From Halomonas sp. (GTDB lineage Bacteria; Pseudomonadota; Gammaproteobacteria; Pseudomonadales; Halomonadaceae), in the NCBI RefSeq assembly GCF_017983445.1, contig NZ_JAGOBJ010000005.1, positions 1-64,000 on the forward strand: DNA of 64,000 bases, given 5' to 3'. Below are positions 8,584 to 17,770 of the stretch, one piece after another. The notes beneath the pieces were generated by a model, which saw only the letters and a list, made by a program, of their open reading frames with translations, was not told the origin of the DNA and did no database searches. Positions within the stretch are counted from its first letter, which is position 1. The number at the start of each line of letters is the position of its first letter. The position numbers and the translations under genes were made by a program.

Positions 8584-9957
8584 GTGAGAGTGTCGCATTT
8601 GCCCCACTACCGTTTGATGAAACGCCCTTCGCTTCCGGTCAATACGCCTCTGGTAGATCGCTTACCGCCTGAAACGCGTGTTCAACGCAGGCGCTTACGG
8701 GCGTGTCACGAGTGTGACTGGGTGTCGGCCTTGCCTCCCCTGGGTTCTGGAGAAAAAGCCAGCTGCCCGCGCTGCTCGCATGTACTGGTTAAACGTCATC
8801 GTTACCCAGCGCAGCGTAGTATGGCATTAGCCATTGCGGCACTTGTTGCATTAATAGTGGCAGTATCGTTTCCGTTTGTGAGTTTCAACGTCAGTGGCGT
8901 GGGCAATCGCATCGAGCTTGCACAGACGGCAACGACCCTGATTGCCTTCCACCAGCCCGTGGTCGCCATCATTGTGATCATGACCATCGCCGTGCTACCT
9001 GCAGTTTACCTACTCAGCGTCATCTGGCTTCAGTTCGGTCTTTTACATGGCAAACCGCTAGCGTTTAGTCGCGATGTCGCGCGCTCCCTTGCCCATTTGA
9101 CTCCCTGGATGATGGCCGATGTTTTTATTATCGGGGCGCTGGTGAGCTTGATTAAAGTAGCCGGCTTGGCGGATATAGAACTGGGAATCTCTTTCTGGGC
9201 ATTTTGTGTTTTTGCGGTGCTCTTATTAATGACCACTCAATCGATTGATGCTGACTGGATGTGGTTCTCCTTAGAGGGTGAGCCCCTCGCCCCGGAAGGG
9301 ACACAAACCGGAATGACGGCCGCCAGCCAAAGCCTTACAGGCTGCCCTACCTGTGGGCTTATCAATACGTTTTCCACTGGGCACAAGTCTCGCTGCATAC
9401 GTTGCCATGAAAAGCTCCACCATCGATTACCGTTTAGCTTACAACGTACATGGGCGCTGCTCGGCGCTGCGACCATCATGTATATTCCAGCCAATGTTTA
9501 TCCTATTATGACCACCACCAGCCTGGGGCACAGCGGCTCGTCCACGATTATTGGCGGCGTGGTTCAGCTCATGCAGATGGGCTCCTGGCCAGTCGCGGCG
9601 GTTATTTTTATTGCAAGCGTCATCGTGCCGGTAGGTAAATTGCTGGCGCTCTCATGGCTATGCATCGCGGTACAGCGTAGCGGCCGTCCCAACACTATTA
9701 GCCGCACCAAGCTTTATCGAATCACTGAATTCATTGGGCGCTGGTCAATGGTCGATGTGTTTGTGGTCGCTATTCTGGTTGCCTTGATTCGCGCTGGCTC
9801 ACTCATGTCGATTAACCCTGGTCCTGCCGCCCTGGCGTTTGCCTCAGTGGTGGTTTTGACCATGCTTGCCGCCATGACCTTTGACCCCCGTTTAATATGG
9901 GATGCCCCCGAAACCAAAGCATCCGCATCAGATAATCGCCACTCAGGGAGCCATTAA
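8584..9957 (+). CDS. pqiA: PqiA family intermembrane transport protein
   Basis: Inner-membrane protein of 457 residues built as two similar halves. Each begins with a rubredoxin-like zinc ribbon (CHEC...CPRC near residue 40; CPTC...CIRC near residue 260) followed by about four membrane helices. PqiA is the membrane subunit that works with the MCE protein PqiB and lipoprotein PqiC in moving lipids between inner and outer membranes. The GTG at 8584 gives the longest protein; the ATG at 8617 is an alternative. Neither has a convincing Shine-Dalgarno. It overlaps pqiB by one base (TAATG). Confidence 0.92.
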   Translation: MRVSHLPHYRLMKRPSLPVNTPLVDRLPPETRVQRRRLRACHECDWVSALPPLGSGEKASCPRCSHVLVKRHRYPAQRSMALAIAALVALIVAVSFPFVSFNVSGVGNRIELAQTATTLIAFHQPVVAIIVIMTIAVLPAVYLLSVIWLQFGLLHGKPLAFSRDVARSLAHLTPWMMADVFIIGALVSLIKVAGLADIELGISFWAFCVFAVLLLMTTQSIDADWMWFSLEGEPLAPEGTQTGMTAASQSLTGCPTCGLINTFSTGHKSRCIRCHEKLHHRLPFSLQRTWALLGAATIMYIPANVYPIMTTTSLGHSGSSTIIGGVVQLMQMGSWPVAAVIFIASVIVPVGKLLALSWLCIAVQRSGRPNTISRTKLYRITEFIGRWSMVDVFVVAILVALIRAGSLMSINPGPAALAFASVVVLTMLAAMTFDPRLIWDAPETKASASDNRHSGSH

Positions 9958-11630
9958 TGGGTAATGATACCCCGGTAAACAATGAGCAAGAGCCTGACCT
10001 GAACAAGGCCAAGCCTTCTCGGCAAACGCGCCTATCACCCATCTGGATTGTACCCATTGTGGCGATCATTATTGGCTTATGGCTGGTGTACGATAACTAT
10101 ACCAGCCGCGGCACGCTGATCACATTGACCATGAACAATGCCGAGGGTATCGAAGCAGGCAACACGCTCATTCGTAGCCGTAACGTTGAGATTGGACTGG
10201 TGCAAAACGTCCAGCTATCAGAAGACCTGAGCAGTGCCGTCATCACAGCCCGCATTCAGCCTCAGGCCGACAAGCTTCTGCGCGAGGATAGCCGTTTCTG
10301 GGTCGTCAAACCGCGCATTGGTCGTGAAGGCATCAGCGGCCTGGGCACCGTACTTTCAGGTGCCTATATACAGCTTGAACCCGGAACCGCTGAAGAGCAG
10401 CGCCGCGAATTCCCGGTCAGCGATGTGCCGCCGGTCGCAACAGCAGGCATGGCAGGCCTCAACATCAGCCTGATTAGTCAGCTTGGCAACTCGCTGCGCG
10501 TGGGCGACCCGGTTTCATACCAGGGCTATACCGTTGGCCGGGTGGAAGAAGCCAGCTTTGATCCTGAATCGCGCACCATGCAACATCAGATTTTTATCGA
10601 AGAACCTTACGCACAGCTGGTTACCGATAGCACGCGTTTCTGGTCATCCAGCGGCGTAGATTTTCGCCTGGATGCCAATGGTTTCCGGGTAAACGTTGAA
10701 TCCCTGGAAGCATTGTTGGGTGGTGGCGTCACGTTTGGCGTGCCTGAAGACCTGCCCATGGGCAGAAAGGTAGAGCCTGGAGCCCGGTTCAATCTTTATG
10801 CCGATGAAGATGACGCGCGTGAAGGCACCTTTAACCGCTATTTAGAATACGTTCTATTGGTCGACGATACGGTACGTGGCCTGTCACGCGGAGCTCCGGT
10901 TGAGTTTCGCGGCGTTCGAATGGGCACCGTAGCGGCGGTTCCATGGAATTTTACCGCACCTCAACCCGATTCACGTGCCCGCTTTGCGATTCCCGTGCTA
11001 ATTCGCATTGAGCCCCAGCGCCTTGGCATTGAAAACTCAGATATCGATTTAGACGAGTGGGAGGCGCGCTTTAACCGTTTGTTTAGCATAGGGCTGCGTG
11101 CCTCGCTTAAAAACGGCAATCTGTTAACCGGCGCCTTATTCGTTGATCTTAATTTTCAGCGCGATGCAGAAGATAGATACATCGCTGAAACCTTTTCAGA
11201 CCGAACGGTTTTCCCCACCGTGGCCGGAGGATTCGCCCAGATTCAGGCGCAAATTACCAGCTTGCTGGATAAGCTAAATGCGCTTGAAGTGGAGCCTTTA
11301 CTTGCCGGGCTCGATCGCAACTTGCAAGCTTCTGAACGCATGCTTGATGAAGTGCGCGACGTCAGCACCTCGCTCAACCAGCTTTTAAATGATCCTGAAA
11401 CCCAGGCGGTAGGTGGAAATCTCAATGCAACGCTTGAAGAACTTCGCACCACGCTGCAAGGCGTTTCGCCCTCTTCACCAGCGTATCAAGACCTTACGTC
11501 AGCCATTGAGCGCCTGGACCGGTTAATGCGTGATCTTCAGCCGCTGACCCGCACCCTGAATGATAATCCGCGGGCGCTTCTGTTTGATAACCTAGATGCT
11601 CAAGATCCGATACCGCGTGCACCGCGCTAA
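9957..11630 (+). CDS. pqiB: PqiB, MCE-domain intermembrane transport protein
   Basis: A 557-residue protein with a single N-terminal membrane anchor (about residues 24-45, IWIVPIVAIIIGLWLVYD), then three MCE domains (about 45-150, 160-260 and 285-400) and a long C-terminal helical region (about 430-540) expected to form a coiled-coil needle across the periplasm. This matches E. coli PqiB (546 residues). It is translationally coupled to pqiA and followed 13 nt later by pqiC, the standard operon order. Confidence 0.94.
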   Translation: MGNDTPVNNEQEPDLNKAKPSRQTRLSPIWIVPIVAIIIGLWLVYDNYTSRGTLITLTMNNAEGIEAGNTLIRSRNVEIGLVQNVQLSEDLSSAVITARIQPQADKLLREDSRFWVVKPRIGREGISGLGTVLSGAYIQLEPGTAEEQRREFPVSDVPPVATAGMAGLNISLISQLGNSLRVGDPVSYQGYTVGRVEEASFDPESRTMQHQIFIEEPYAQLVTDSTRFWSSSGVDFRLDANGFRVNVESLEALLGGGVTFGVPEDLPMGRKVEPGARFNLYADEDDAREGTFNRYLEYVLLVDDTVRGLSRGAPVEFRGVRMGTVAAVPWNFTAPQPDSRARFAIPVLIRIEPQRLGIENSDIDLDEWEARFNRLFSIGLRASLKNGNLLTGALFVDLNFQRDAEDRYIAETFSDRTVFPTVAGGFAQIQAQITSLLDKLNALEVEPLLAGLDRNLQASERMLDEVRDVSTSLNQLLNDPETQAVGGNLNATLEELRTTLQGVSPSSPAYQDLTSAIERLDRLMRDLQPLTRTLNDNPRALLFDNLDAQDPIPRAPR

Positions 11631-11643
11631 GAAGGACAACGTT

Positions 11644-12258
11644 ATGCGCTTACTATGTTTAAACCGCTTATCGCTACTGGGTTTGAAAGGCTTATCGTTG
11701 CTGGCCATGAGTCTTATGCTCACGGCCTGTGCAAGCAGCGTTACTCCTCCTGCGCGCTATATGCTACCCAGCAGTCAGTTGGCCAACACGCCGAGCAACC
11801 CTCAGGGTACGGTACAGCTGAGCTCGCCGCGGCTTGCTCACTACCTGGACGTCGACGGCATCATCATGCAGCTGGATGATATTACGCTTAACGAAGCACG
11901 CGAACACCAGTGGGCCGAAAGCATTGGCCGACAGCTTTCGCGCAGTTTACGCACGCGTTTATCCCAAGAGCTACCGCTGATTCGGGTAGTGCGTGACGAC
12001 AGTAGCCAGCCCGAAGCAATTAGCCTGCGCCTGGAAGTCGACCAGTTCCAAGGGCGTCACGATGGCTTGGCGATTGCAACCGGTCAATGGCAGTTACGCA
12101 GCGCCAGCAATGAGCTGCTTGCCATGGAGAGCTTTTCAGCACAAACGGCGCTGGATGACGATGGCTACCCAGCTTTGGTGCGCGCCTTAGGCGCCAGTTG
12201 GGATGACGTGGCCAGACAAATTGCCGATCAGATACGTCAAGGCAATTATTTCAACTGA
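11644..12258 (+). CDS. pqiC: PqiC, outer-membrane lipoprotein partner of PqiAB
   Basis: A 204-residue lipoprotein of the ABC-transport auxiliary family. The signal peptide ends in the lipobox LTAC (residues 26-29), so Cys29 would be lipidated. The rest is a compact soluble domain with RYMLPSSQL near the start. The ATG at 11644 is chosen because it follows GAAGGAC at proper spacing and gives a normal signal peptide. PqiC sits on the outer membrane and caps the PqiB channel. Confidence 0.9.
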   Translation: MRLLCLNRLSLLGLKGLSLLAMSLMLTACASSVTPPARYMLPSSQLANTPSNPQGTVQLSSPRLAHYLDVDGIIMQLDDITLNEAREHQWAESIGRQLSRSLRTRLSQELPLIRVVRDDSSQPEAISLRLEVDQFQGRHDGLAIATGQWQLRSASNELLAMESFSAQTALDDDGYPALVRALGASWDDVARQIADQIRQGNYFN

Positions 12259-12302
12259 TCACGATTTCGCTAGGCCTAGTCTCGTCAACCAAACGCGACA
12301 AG

Positions 12303-12345
12303 TATGCCCGCCTTGTACACTCTTCATGTTACACTGGCGGGCATA
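12303..12345 (+). terminator. perfect 10-bp inverted repeat after pqiC, possible terminator
   Basis: TATGCCCGCC (12303-12312) and GGCGGGCATA (12336-12345) form a perfect 10-bp stem with a 23-nt loop, followed by ATTTA rather than a strong T-run. It lies 45 nt after pqiC and may end the pqi transcript, or be the first of three structured elements between pqiC and rhlE. Confidence 0.45.
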
Positions 12346-12458
12346 TTTAGGATTGCAACCTATTGCAATGCCCGCTGTCAGATGTACCCACTGTTAAATG
12401 CCCGTCTCTTCCATACTGACCACTCTATTTCGTTATGGTCATTCGTGGCTAATCAACG

Positions 12459-12507
12459 ATCATCGCGGTGTAGCGAATTATCTGGCAAACTTCGCTGCCG
12501 CGATGAT
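12459..12507 (+). promoter_or_regulatory. strong hairpin in the rhlE upstream region
   Basis: Outer stem ATCATCGCGG (12459-12468) with CCGCGATGAT (12498-12507), then an inner stem AGCGAA (12472-12477) with TTCGCT (12491-12496) around a 13-nt loop. There is no T-run after it, so it looks more like a structured leader than a terminator. It is 86 nt before the rhlE start. Confidence 0.45.
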
Positions 12508-12534
12508 TATTATCCTCGCCTTTTGAAAAAATTA

Positions 12535-12579
12535 CGCCTAGCAACAACGCTTTTTAAGCAGCTGTTGCCTTGTTAGGCG
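12535..12579 (+). promoter_or_regulatory. hairpin directly before the rhlE ribosome-binding site
   Basis: CGCCTAGCAA (12535-12544) pairs with TTGTTAGGCG (12570-12579) through 10 base pairs, one of them G-U; a competing GCAACA/TGTTGC pairing is possible inside. The stem ends 14 nt before the ATG, just upstream of the GGAGA Shine-Dalgarno. A helicase leader folded like this could allow autoregulation or cold control; this is inference only. Confidence 0.4.
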
Positions 12580-12593
12580 ACTGCGGAGAACGC

Positions 12594-13847
12594 ATGAGCT
12601 TTTCTGAACTTGGTCTGCATGAAGATTTATTACGCGCGATTACGGCGCAAGGCTATACCCAGCCTACCCCGATCCAATTAAAGGCCATTCCGGTTGTTTT
12701 AGAAGGTCGCGATTTACTCGCGAGCGCCCAAACAGGCACAGGTAAAACGGCAGGCTTTACTCTGCCGATGCTGCAGCGTCTTTCAGGTGGCAAGCGCCCT
12801 GGAAAACGTCAGATTCGTGCGCTGGTGTTAACCCCCACGCGTGAACTGGCAGCCCAGGTAGGTGAAAGTGTATCCACCTATGGCAAGCACCTCTCTTTAC
12901 GCTCACATACTATTTTTGGTGGCGTCGGTCAGCAGCCTCAGATCGATGCGATTAAAGCCGGCCTGGACGTACTGATTGCCACACCAGGACGCTTGCTGGA
13001 TCTTCAGCAGCAGGGTCATGTCGATCTTTCAGCTATCGAAATTTTAGTGCTGGATGAAGCCGACCGCATGCTGGATATGGGCTTTATTCACGATATTAAA
13101 CGCGTGCTGCGCCTAGTACCCAAACAGCGCCAAAATCTGCTGTTCTCAGCCACGTTCTCCAATGAAATTCAAACGCTGGCTCAGCAACTGCTGGATAACC
13201 CAGCGCTTATTGAAGTTGCCCCGCGTAATACGACCGCCGAAAAAATCGAGCAGGCCGTTTACCGCGTTGACCGTGATAAAAAGCGCGAACTGCTGGCCCA
13301 CCTGATTCAGCGCCACGGCTGGTTTCAAGTATTGGTGTTCACCCGTACTAAGCACGGAGCCAACCGGCTTGCCGAACAGCTTTCCAAACAAGATATTCCG
13401 GCCATGGCGATTCACGGCAATAAAAGCCAGGGCGCGCGTACACGAGCACTGGGTGCGTTCAAAAGCGGTGATTTACAGGTACTGGTTGCCACCGATATCG
13501 CCGCACGCGGGCTCGATATCAGCGAGCTCCCCCACGTGGTGAATTTTGAACTGCCTAATGTCGCTGAAGACTACGTACACCGCATTGGTCGTACAGGCCG
13601 GGCCGGCAGCAATGGCGCAGCAGTTTCATTGGTATGTGTGGATGAGCATGGGCTGTTGGGCAATATCGAACGGCTGATCAAGCAAAACCTGACCAAGCAT
13701 ATCGAACCCGGCTTTGAACCCGACCCGAACGCCAAACCCGAGCCCATCGAGAATGGTCGTCGTCAACGCCAGCCTCAAGCTCGCCGTAAACCGAATAGCG
13801 AAGCCGCAAAACCCAGCGGCGAACGCCGTCGGCGCGCGCGCCGCTAG
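12594..13847 (+). CDS. rhlE: DEAD-box ATP-dependent RNA helicase RhlE
   Basis: A 417-residue cytoplasmic RNA helicase. The core carries all landmarks: PTPIQ (Q motif), AQTGTGKT (Walker A), [32 protein letters not shown] and the C-terminal [12 protein letters not shown] and [10 protein letters not shown]. After about residue 375 comes a basic, arginine-rich tail typical of RhlE (ends RRRRARR) that should bind RNA. The start at 12594 is picked because GGAGA precedes it by 5 nt and MSFSELGL is the usual N-terminus. RhlE proteins act in ribosome assembly and RNA decay. The gene stands alone, behind a structured leader. Confidence 0.95.
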   Translation: MSFSELGLHEDLLRAITAQGYTQPTPIQLKAIPVVLEGRDLLASAQTGTGKTAGFTLPMLQRLSGGKRPGKRQIRALVLTPTRELAAQVGESVSTYGKHLSLRSHTIFGGVGQQPQIDAIKAGLDVLIATPGRLLDLQQQGHVDLSAIEILVLDEADRMLDMGFIHDIKRVLRLVPKQRQNLLFSATFSNEIQTLAQQLLDNPALIEVAPRNTTAEKIEQAVYRVDRDKKRELLAHLIQRHGWFQVLVFTRTKHGANRLAEQLSKQDIPAMAIHGNKSQGARTRALGAFKSGDLQVLVATDIAARGLDISELPHVVNFELPNVAEDYVHRIGRTGRAGSNGAAVSLVCVDEHGLLGNIERLIKQNLTKHIEPGFEPDPNAKPEPIENGRRQRQPQARRKPNSEAAKPSGERRRRARR

Positions 13848-13858
13848 CCCATCGGGAA

Positions 13859-13891
13859 GGAATATGCGAAGGTTATGCCCTCGCATATTCC
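13859..13891 (+). terminator. 11-bp inverted repeat between rhlE and the next gene
   Basis: GGAATATGCGA (13859-13869) and TCGCATATTCC (13881-13891) pair perfectly around an 11-nt loop, 12 nt after the rhlE stop. No T-run follows, so it may be a 3'-stabilising hairpin, a Rho-linked pause, or a leader structure of the next gene (start 13926). Confidence 0.4.
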
Positions 13892-13925
13892 GATGCATCG
13901 ACTAAAACATTTTCAGGGAGCGATC

Positions 13926-14429
13926 ATGTCCTCATCTCAACTTATTGCTGACTATCGGCAGTGGCTTGGTTTTCAACGCCAAGAACAGCTTAGCCGTGAG
14001 CACCAGGGCATTGCGCAACGCCTGGAAGATGCTCGCGCTTCTTCAAAACAGGTCGTTCAGGCTTACCGCAGCATGGCGGAAAAAGCCTCCACTGAAGGCG
14101 CCTGCTATCGCACACTATTTCTACGTGAGCGTGATGATAATGTAGCGCTGCCCTGTGAAGGATGGCTGTTTATTCGCCGCGTTCTGAGTGAAGACAACAG
14201 CACCCGCGTACGCGCCACGCTGATTGAAACGTTTACGCTTGAAGACGGCATTATTGCACCGGGCGATAAACCCGCCCAAAAAGTGACGCTGGAAATCTAC
14301 GATAAGCTGGACATCAATCAAGGCATGCGCACCAGCGTTCGCGTTGATTGCCTTGAAACGCCACAGGATTACAACTTCATCACGTTACTTGATGCGGTTC
14401 GCGGTGATTTACGTCCCCACCTCAAGTAA
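13926..14429 (+). CDS. hypothetical protein, 167 residues
   Basis: I do not recognise this family. The protein is hydrophilic, without signal peptide or membrane helix. The first 60 residues are rich in Q, E and R and look helical (possible coiled coil); the rest looks like an alpha/beta domain with short strands (EGWLFIRRVL, VRATLIETFTL, VTLEIYDKL). A good Shine-Dalgarno (CAGGGAGC) precedes the ATG at 13926, which supports this start over an upstream in-frame extension. It is followed 6 nt later by an MFS transporter gene, so the two are probably cotranscribed. Codon use resembles its neighbours. Confidence 0.75.
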   Translation: MSSSQLIADYRQWLGFQRQEQLSREHQGIAQRLEDARASSKQVVQAYRSMAEKASTEGACYRTLFLRERDDNVALPCEGWLFIRRVLSEDNSTRVRATLIETFTLEDGIIAPGDKPAQKVTLEIYDKLDINQGMRTSVRVDCLETPQDYNFITLLDAVRGDLRPHLK

Positions 14430-14435
14430 GTAGCT

Positions 14436-15635
14436 ATGATGTCCCGTCGCTCGCTCACGTTTATTCTATTGATGGTGGTTGTGGGGCTGAATTTACGCCC
14501 CGCACTTTCCTCAGTGGCACCTCTGCTTACGCGTTTACAGGAAACGGCGGGGCTTTCGGCCGCAAGCGCGGGGGTCCTTACCACCCTTCCCGTGCTGTTC
14601 CTAGGTTTAGCTGCGCCAATCGCACCACTATTGGCCCAACGCCTGGGTAGTGAGCGAGCGCTTAGCGCAGCGCTCTTACTGCTTGCGGCAGGCTTAATTC
14701 TGCGCGGTTTGCCACTGCCAGGTGTACTGTTTATAGGCTCGGCCATGGCCGGTGGTGCCATTGGCATCAGCGGCACCTTGTTGCCTGCGCTTGTTAAGCG
14801 CGAACTACCTGAAAGCGCTGATCTCCTGACCGGCCTTTACACCATGGCGCTCTGCCTTGGCGGAGCACTGGGTGCTGGTCTAAGCGTACCTCTCACCGAT
14901 TGGTTAGGGAGCTGGCAGGCAAGTCTTATGAGCTGGGCATTGCTCGCCGTATTTGCGCTCGCTCTTTGGCACTTCCAGATGCCTACCAGCCATACCCAGC
15001 ACGCACCTCAAGTACCTACTCCCGGTCTTTTACGACTACTGCGCAAACCGCTCACGTGGCATGTGATGCTGTTTATGGGCATTCAATCGTCAATGGCTTA
15101 TATCGTGTTTGGTTGGCTACCCACCCTACTGGTCGACCGCGGCTACGATGAAGCTAGCGCGGGCTGGACAATGGCCATTTCGATCATGTGCCAGCTGGTT
15201 TCAGCCTTGGGCGCACCGTGGCTTGCAAGGCTGGGTCGTGACCAGCGGCCAGCGCTTTTACTGGTATTGTTCAGCACGGCAGCCGGACTTTGGATGCTGC
15301 TGGTTGCGCCTTTGCCATGGAAATGGCCCGGCGCTGTCTTTTTAGGTTTAGGGCAAGGTGGCAGTTTCAGCTTAGCTCTTAGCCTCTTGGTATTACGCAC
15401 CGCCAATTCGCGTCTGGCAGGCCAGCTATCCGGCCTGGTGCAAGGCGGGGGGTATATGATCGCCGCCCTCGGGCCCTTCAGCGTTGGTTTACTGCTTCAG
15501 TCCGGCATCCATGCTGATCATATTGCCTGGCTGTTGATTCTATTGGTTGGTATCTGTTGTGGGTTTGCCCTTCTGGTGGGGCGCAAACGTCAGCTGGATG
15601 ACCATGGCGGTATTCTTCAAGTCCACCGTCATTAA
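14436..15635 (+). CDS. MFS transporter, CynX/NimT family
   Basis: A 399-residue transporter with about twelve hydrophobic helices. The N-terminus GLNLRPALSSVAPLL is the hallmark of the CynX/NimT (YycB/YeaN) branch, which includes cyanate and 2-nitroimidazole transporters; the real substrate here cannot be told. It follows the hypothetical gene by 6 nt and has two adjacent ATG codons at the start. The stretch between its end and the asparaginase gene holds a short direct repeat (GTCTTTAAAAAA at 15644 and 15661) without an evident role. Confidence 0.85.
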   Translation: MMSRRSLTFILLMVVVGLNLRPALSSVAPLLTRLQETAGLSAASAGVLTTLPVLFLGLAAPIAPLLAQRLGSERALSAALLLLAAGLILRGLPLPGVLFIGSAMAGGAIGISGTLLPALVKRELPESADLLTGLYTMALCLGGALGAGLSVPLTDWLGSWQASLMSWALLAVFALALWHFQMPTSHTQHAPQVPTPGLLRLLRKPLTWHVMLFMGIQSSMAYIVFGWLPTLLVDRGYDEASAGWTMAISIMCQLVSALGAPWLARLGRDQRPALLLVLFSTAAGLWMLLVAPLPWKWPGAVFLGLGQGGSFSLALSLLVLRTANSRLAGQLSGLVQGGGYMIAALGPFSVGLLLQSGIHADHIAWLLILLVGICCGFALLVGRKRQLDDHGGILQVHRH

Positions 15636-15689
15636 CCCTCATTGTCTTTAAAAAAACATCGTCTTTAAAAAAGCGTCAGGAAGCCCGTA

Positions 15690-16760
15690 ATGAGTACCTT
15701 ATCCCGCTTAGCCCAAGCCGCCCCCACCCAAGAGCGCCTACTGGTGATTTATACGGGTGGAACCATTGGTATGCAGCAGACGGATAACGGGCTTGCCCCC
15801 GGCGGTAATTTTGCTCAGCGTATGGAAAAAGCGTTAAGCCAACTGCCCATCGCGCAGCAACAGTTACTGCCAGCCTATGATGTTATTAGCTATTCCACGC
15901 TGATTGATTCCAGTACAGCCACACCACTTAACTGGCAGCAACTGGCGTGCGATATCACAGCACGTCTAACCGAGTATCGTGGCTTTGTAATCATCCACGG
16001 TACCGATACGCTTAGCTGGACCGCAGCAAGCCTTGCCTATCAACTTCAGGGTGTAGACCGCCCTGTCGTATTAACCGGCGCCATGTTGCCGCTGGAAGCC
16101 CCCCATAGCGATGGATTGGATAATCTGCATGGTGCCTTATGCTTTGCAGCCACTGCCGAACTGCAGGAAGTGGTTATCTATTTCGCCAGCCGTCTGATGC
16201 GCGGCGTAAGAGCCATAAAGCAACATAGCAGCGCATTAACAGCATTTTCTACCCCCTGCTACCCTTTGCTTGGCGAACGGGTGGGCGACGATTTCGTTTA
16301 CTACCCAAGCCGTGGACTGGCTCTACAGCAGCGCGGTGCGCCGCGCTTTGAGCTATCCGACTATCAGGGCCTGAGCCAAGGCGAAGTGGTGCGTATTGCG
16401 CTATGGCCCGGCATGGCGGCTTGGCAGCTGGATGCCTGGCTGAGTGATCCGCGCGTTAAAGGGGCGGTTTTACAGCTCTGGGGGGCTGGCAATCTACCCA
16501 ACGATCCGGCGTTGCTTGACATCCTGGCAAAAGCCAGCGGTGAAGGGAAACTGTTGGCGGCTATCAGCCTTTGCCCGGAAGGCAGCGTTCATATGGGCGC
16601 CTATGCGGCGGGCCAAGGATTAGTGGATGCAGGGGTTCTGTCGGGTGATGCCATGACGCCCGAAGCAGCGTTTACCAAGCTGGTTCATTTGTTGGCCCAA
16701 CCCATGGGTTTCGATGTGCAGCGCCAGCGTTTTCTCACTTCCTTGGTGGGCGAGCGCTAA
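15690..16760 (+). CDS. ansA: L-asparaginase, type I (cytoplasmic)
   Basis: A 356-residue asparaginase hydrolysing asparagine to aspartate and ammonia. The first active-site motif is YTGGTIGM (about residues 21-28, nucleophilic Thr); the second is HGTDTLSWTAA (about 109-119). A conserved GAMLPLEAPHSDG segment follows. There is no signal peptide, as expected of the cytoplasmic type I enzyme. It is 54 nt after the MFS gene; whether they share a transcript is unclear. Confidence 0.9.
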   Translation: MSTLSRLAQAAPTQERLLVIYTGGTIGMQQTDNGLAPGGNFAQRMEKALSQLPIAQQQLLPAYDVISYSTLIDSSTATPLNWQQLACDITARLTEYRGFVIIHGTDTLSWTAASLAYQLQGVDRPVVLTGAMLPLEAPHSDGLDNLHGALCFAATAELQEVVIYFASRLMRGVRAIKQHSSALTAFSTPCYPLLGERVGDDFVYYPSRGLALQQRGAPRFELSDYQGLSQGEVVRIALWPGMAAWQLDAWLSDPRVKGAVLQLWGAGNLPNDPALLDILAKASGEGKLLAAISLCPEGSVHMGAYAAGQGLVDAGVLSGDAMTPEAAFTKLVHLLAQPMGFDVQRQRFLTSLVGER

Positions 16761-16829
16761 TAGCAATTGCGAGATCAATAATTTACGCTATGTTTAACCA
16801 GTAGCAACCCATTGAAGGAGCGTATAATT

Positions 16830-17069
16830 ATGGAAAAGCCGGTACATTTTTTTAGTGATCTTTTTGAACAGCTAGGCTTACCCTCAGATTCAGATTCGAT
16901 TGAGCAATTTATCAAACGTCATCGCCCATTACCCAAAGAGGTGGCGCTTGCCGACGCTCCTTGCTGGAACGAAGGCCAAGCCGACTTTCTTCGCGAAGCG
17001 ATTGAAGATGACGCCGACTGGGCGGAGCTGGTTGACCAACTCGATGTAGCCATGCACCAAAGCGGTTAA
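16830..17069 (+). CDS. DUF2789 family protein
   Basis: Small acidic protein of 79 residues, start MEKPVHFFSDLFEQLGLPSD and a conserved PLPKEVALADAPCWNEGQ core, which I recognise as DUF2789. The family's function is unknown. AAGGAG (16815-16820) stands 9 nt before the ATG at 16830 and fixes the start. It converges with the VTT membrane-protein gene, 35 nt away. No membrane helix or signal peptide is seen. Confidence 0.8.
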   Translation: MEKPVHFFSDLFEQLGLPSDSDSIEQFIKRHRPLPKEVALADAPCWNEGQADFLREAIEDDADWAELVDQLDVAMHQSG

Positions 17070-17104
17070 GTTTTTATCATTGTCATAGCGCTTAACTTTC
17101 ATGC

Positions 17105-17770
17105 TTAATGCTTGGGCGCTGCTTTCGAGCGGCGCTTGAACCACGCTCCAACCAACAATAAAAGCGTTAACGCAAGTAGCGGAAGCAGCACATCAAACTG
17201 TAGAGCGTCCCCCTCCTCTAATGCTTCAATTGCCCCATGAATAGCACTGCTGTAAACCGCCCATTTGACCGATAGGCCCAAGGCCGCCGAGAGAAGAAAA
17301 ACCGTTAGCGGAATACGGCTTAACCCCGCCGCAAAGTTGATGACCGCGTGAGGGAAGCCGGGCAGAATGCGCAACGCGCACTGAGTGAGCAAATCACTTC
17401 TATCTTGAAGCGTTTTCATTATTTTAAGGGTCAGTCCTTTCGGCTGCCACGTAGCGCTAGTGCGCGCCGCCAATTGATAGCCGCCAAATGCACCCGCTAC
17501 GCTTCCCAGTGTTAACAGACAAGTGGCGATAAGCGGAGGATAAAAAGGTGCTATCAACCATAAGCCGATACTTGATGGCAAGCCGGTTGCCAACGTAATC
17601 GCCATAATAGCTACCACACCAGCAACGACGACTGGATGATGCATCCATTGTGACATGCCGTACTTAACGGCCATTAAATCCGGTGAATAGCTAATCCATA
17701 AAAAAGCCGCCAGGGCAATACAACCAGCCGCTACACCCAAGCGCCAGTAAAGGCCTGAAGCTCTATGCAT
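17105..17770 (-). CDS. TVP38/TMEM64 (VTT domain) family membrane protein
   Basis: A 221-residue inner-membrane protein with about five or six helices and the VTT/SNARE-associated pattern: GLPSSIGLWLIAPFYPP, a glycine-rich helix (TLGSVAGAFGGYQLA) and the re-entrant LRILPGFPHAVINFAAGL. Relatives (DedA, YdjX/YdjZ) are implicated in lipid scrambling or transport; the role here is not shown. The ATG at 17770 overlaps the upstream gene by 8 nt, so the pair is likely translationally coupled; a TTG at 17785 is a less likely start. Ends in a basic tail (RRSKAAPKH). Confidence 0.82.
   Translation of the reverse strand: MHRASGLYWRLGVAAGCIALAAFLWISYSPDLMAVKYGMSQWMHHPVVVAGVVAIMAITLATGLPSSIGLWLIAPFYPPLIATCLLTLGSVAGAFGGYQLAARTSATWQPKGLTLKIMKTLQDRSDLLTQCALRILPGFPHAVINFAAGLSRIPLTVFLLSAALGLSVKWAVYSSAIHGAIEALEEGDALQFDVLLPLLALTLLLLVGAWFKRRSKAAPKH

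Noticed and set aside
15644-15672. Direct repeat GTCTTTAAAAAA twice before the asparaginase gene
   Set aside because: Short, A-rich and just two copies; most likely slippage-type duplication without visible function.
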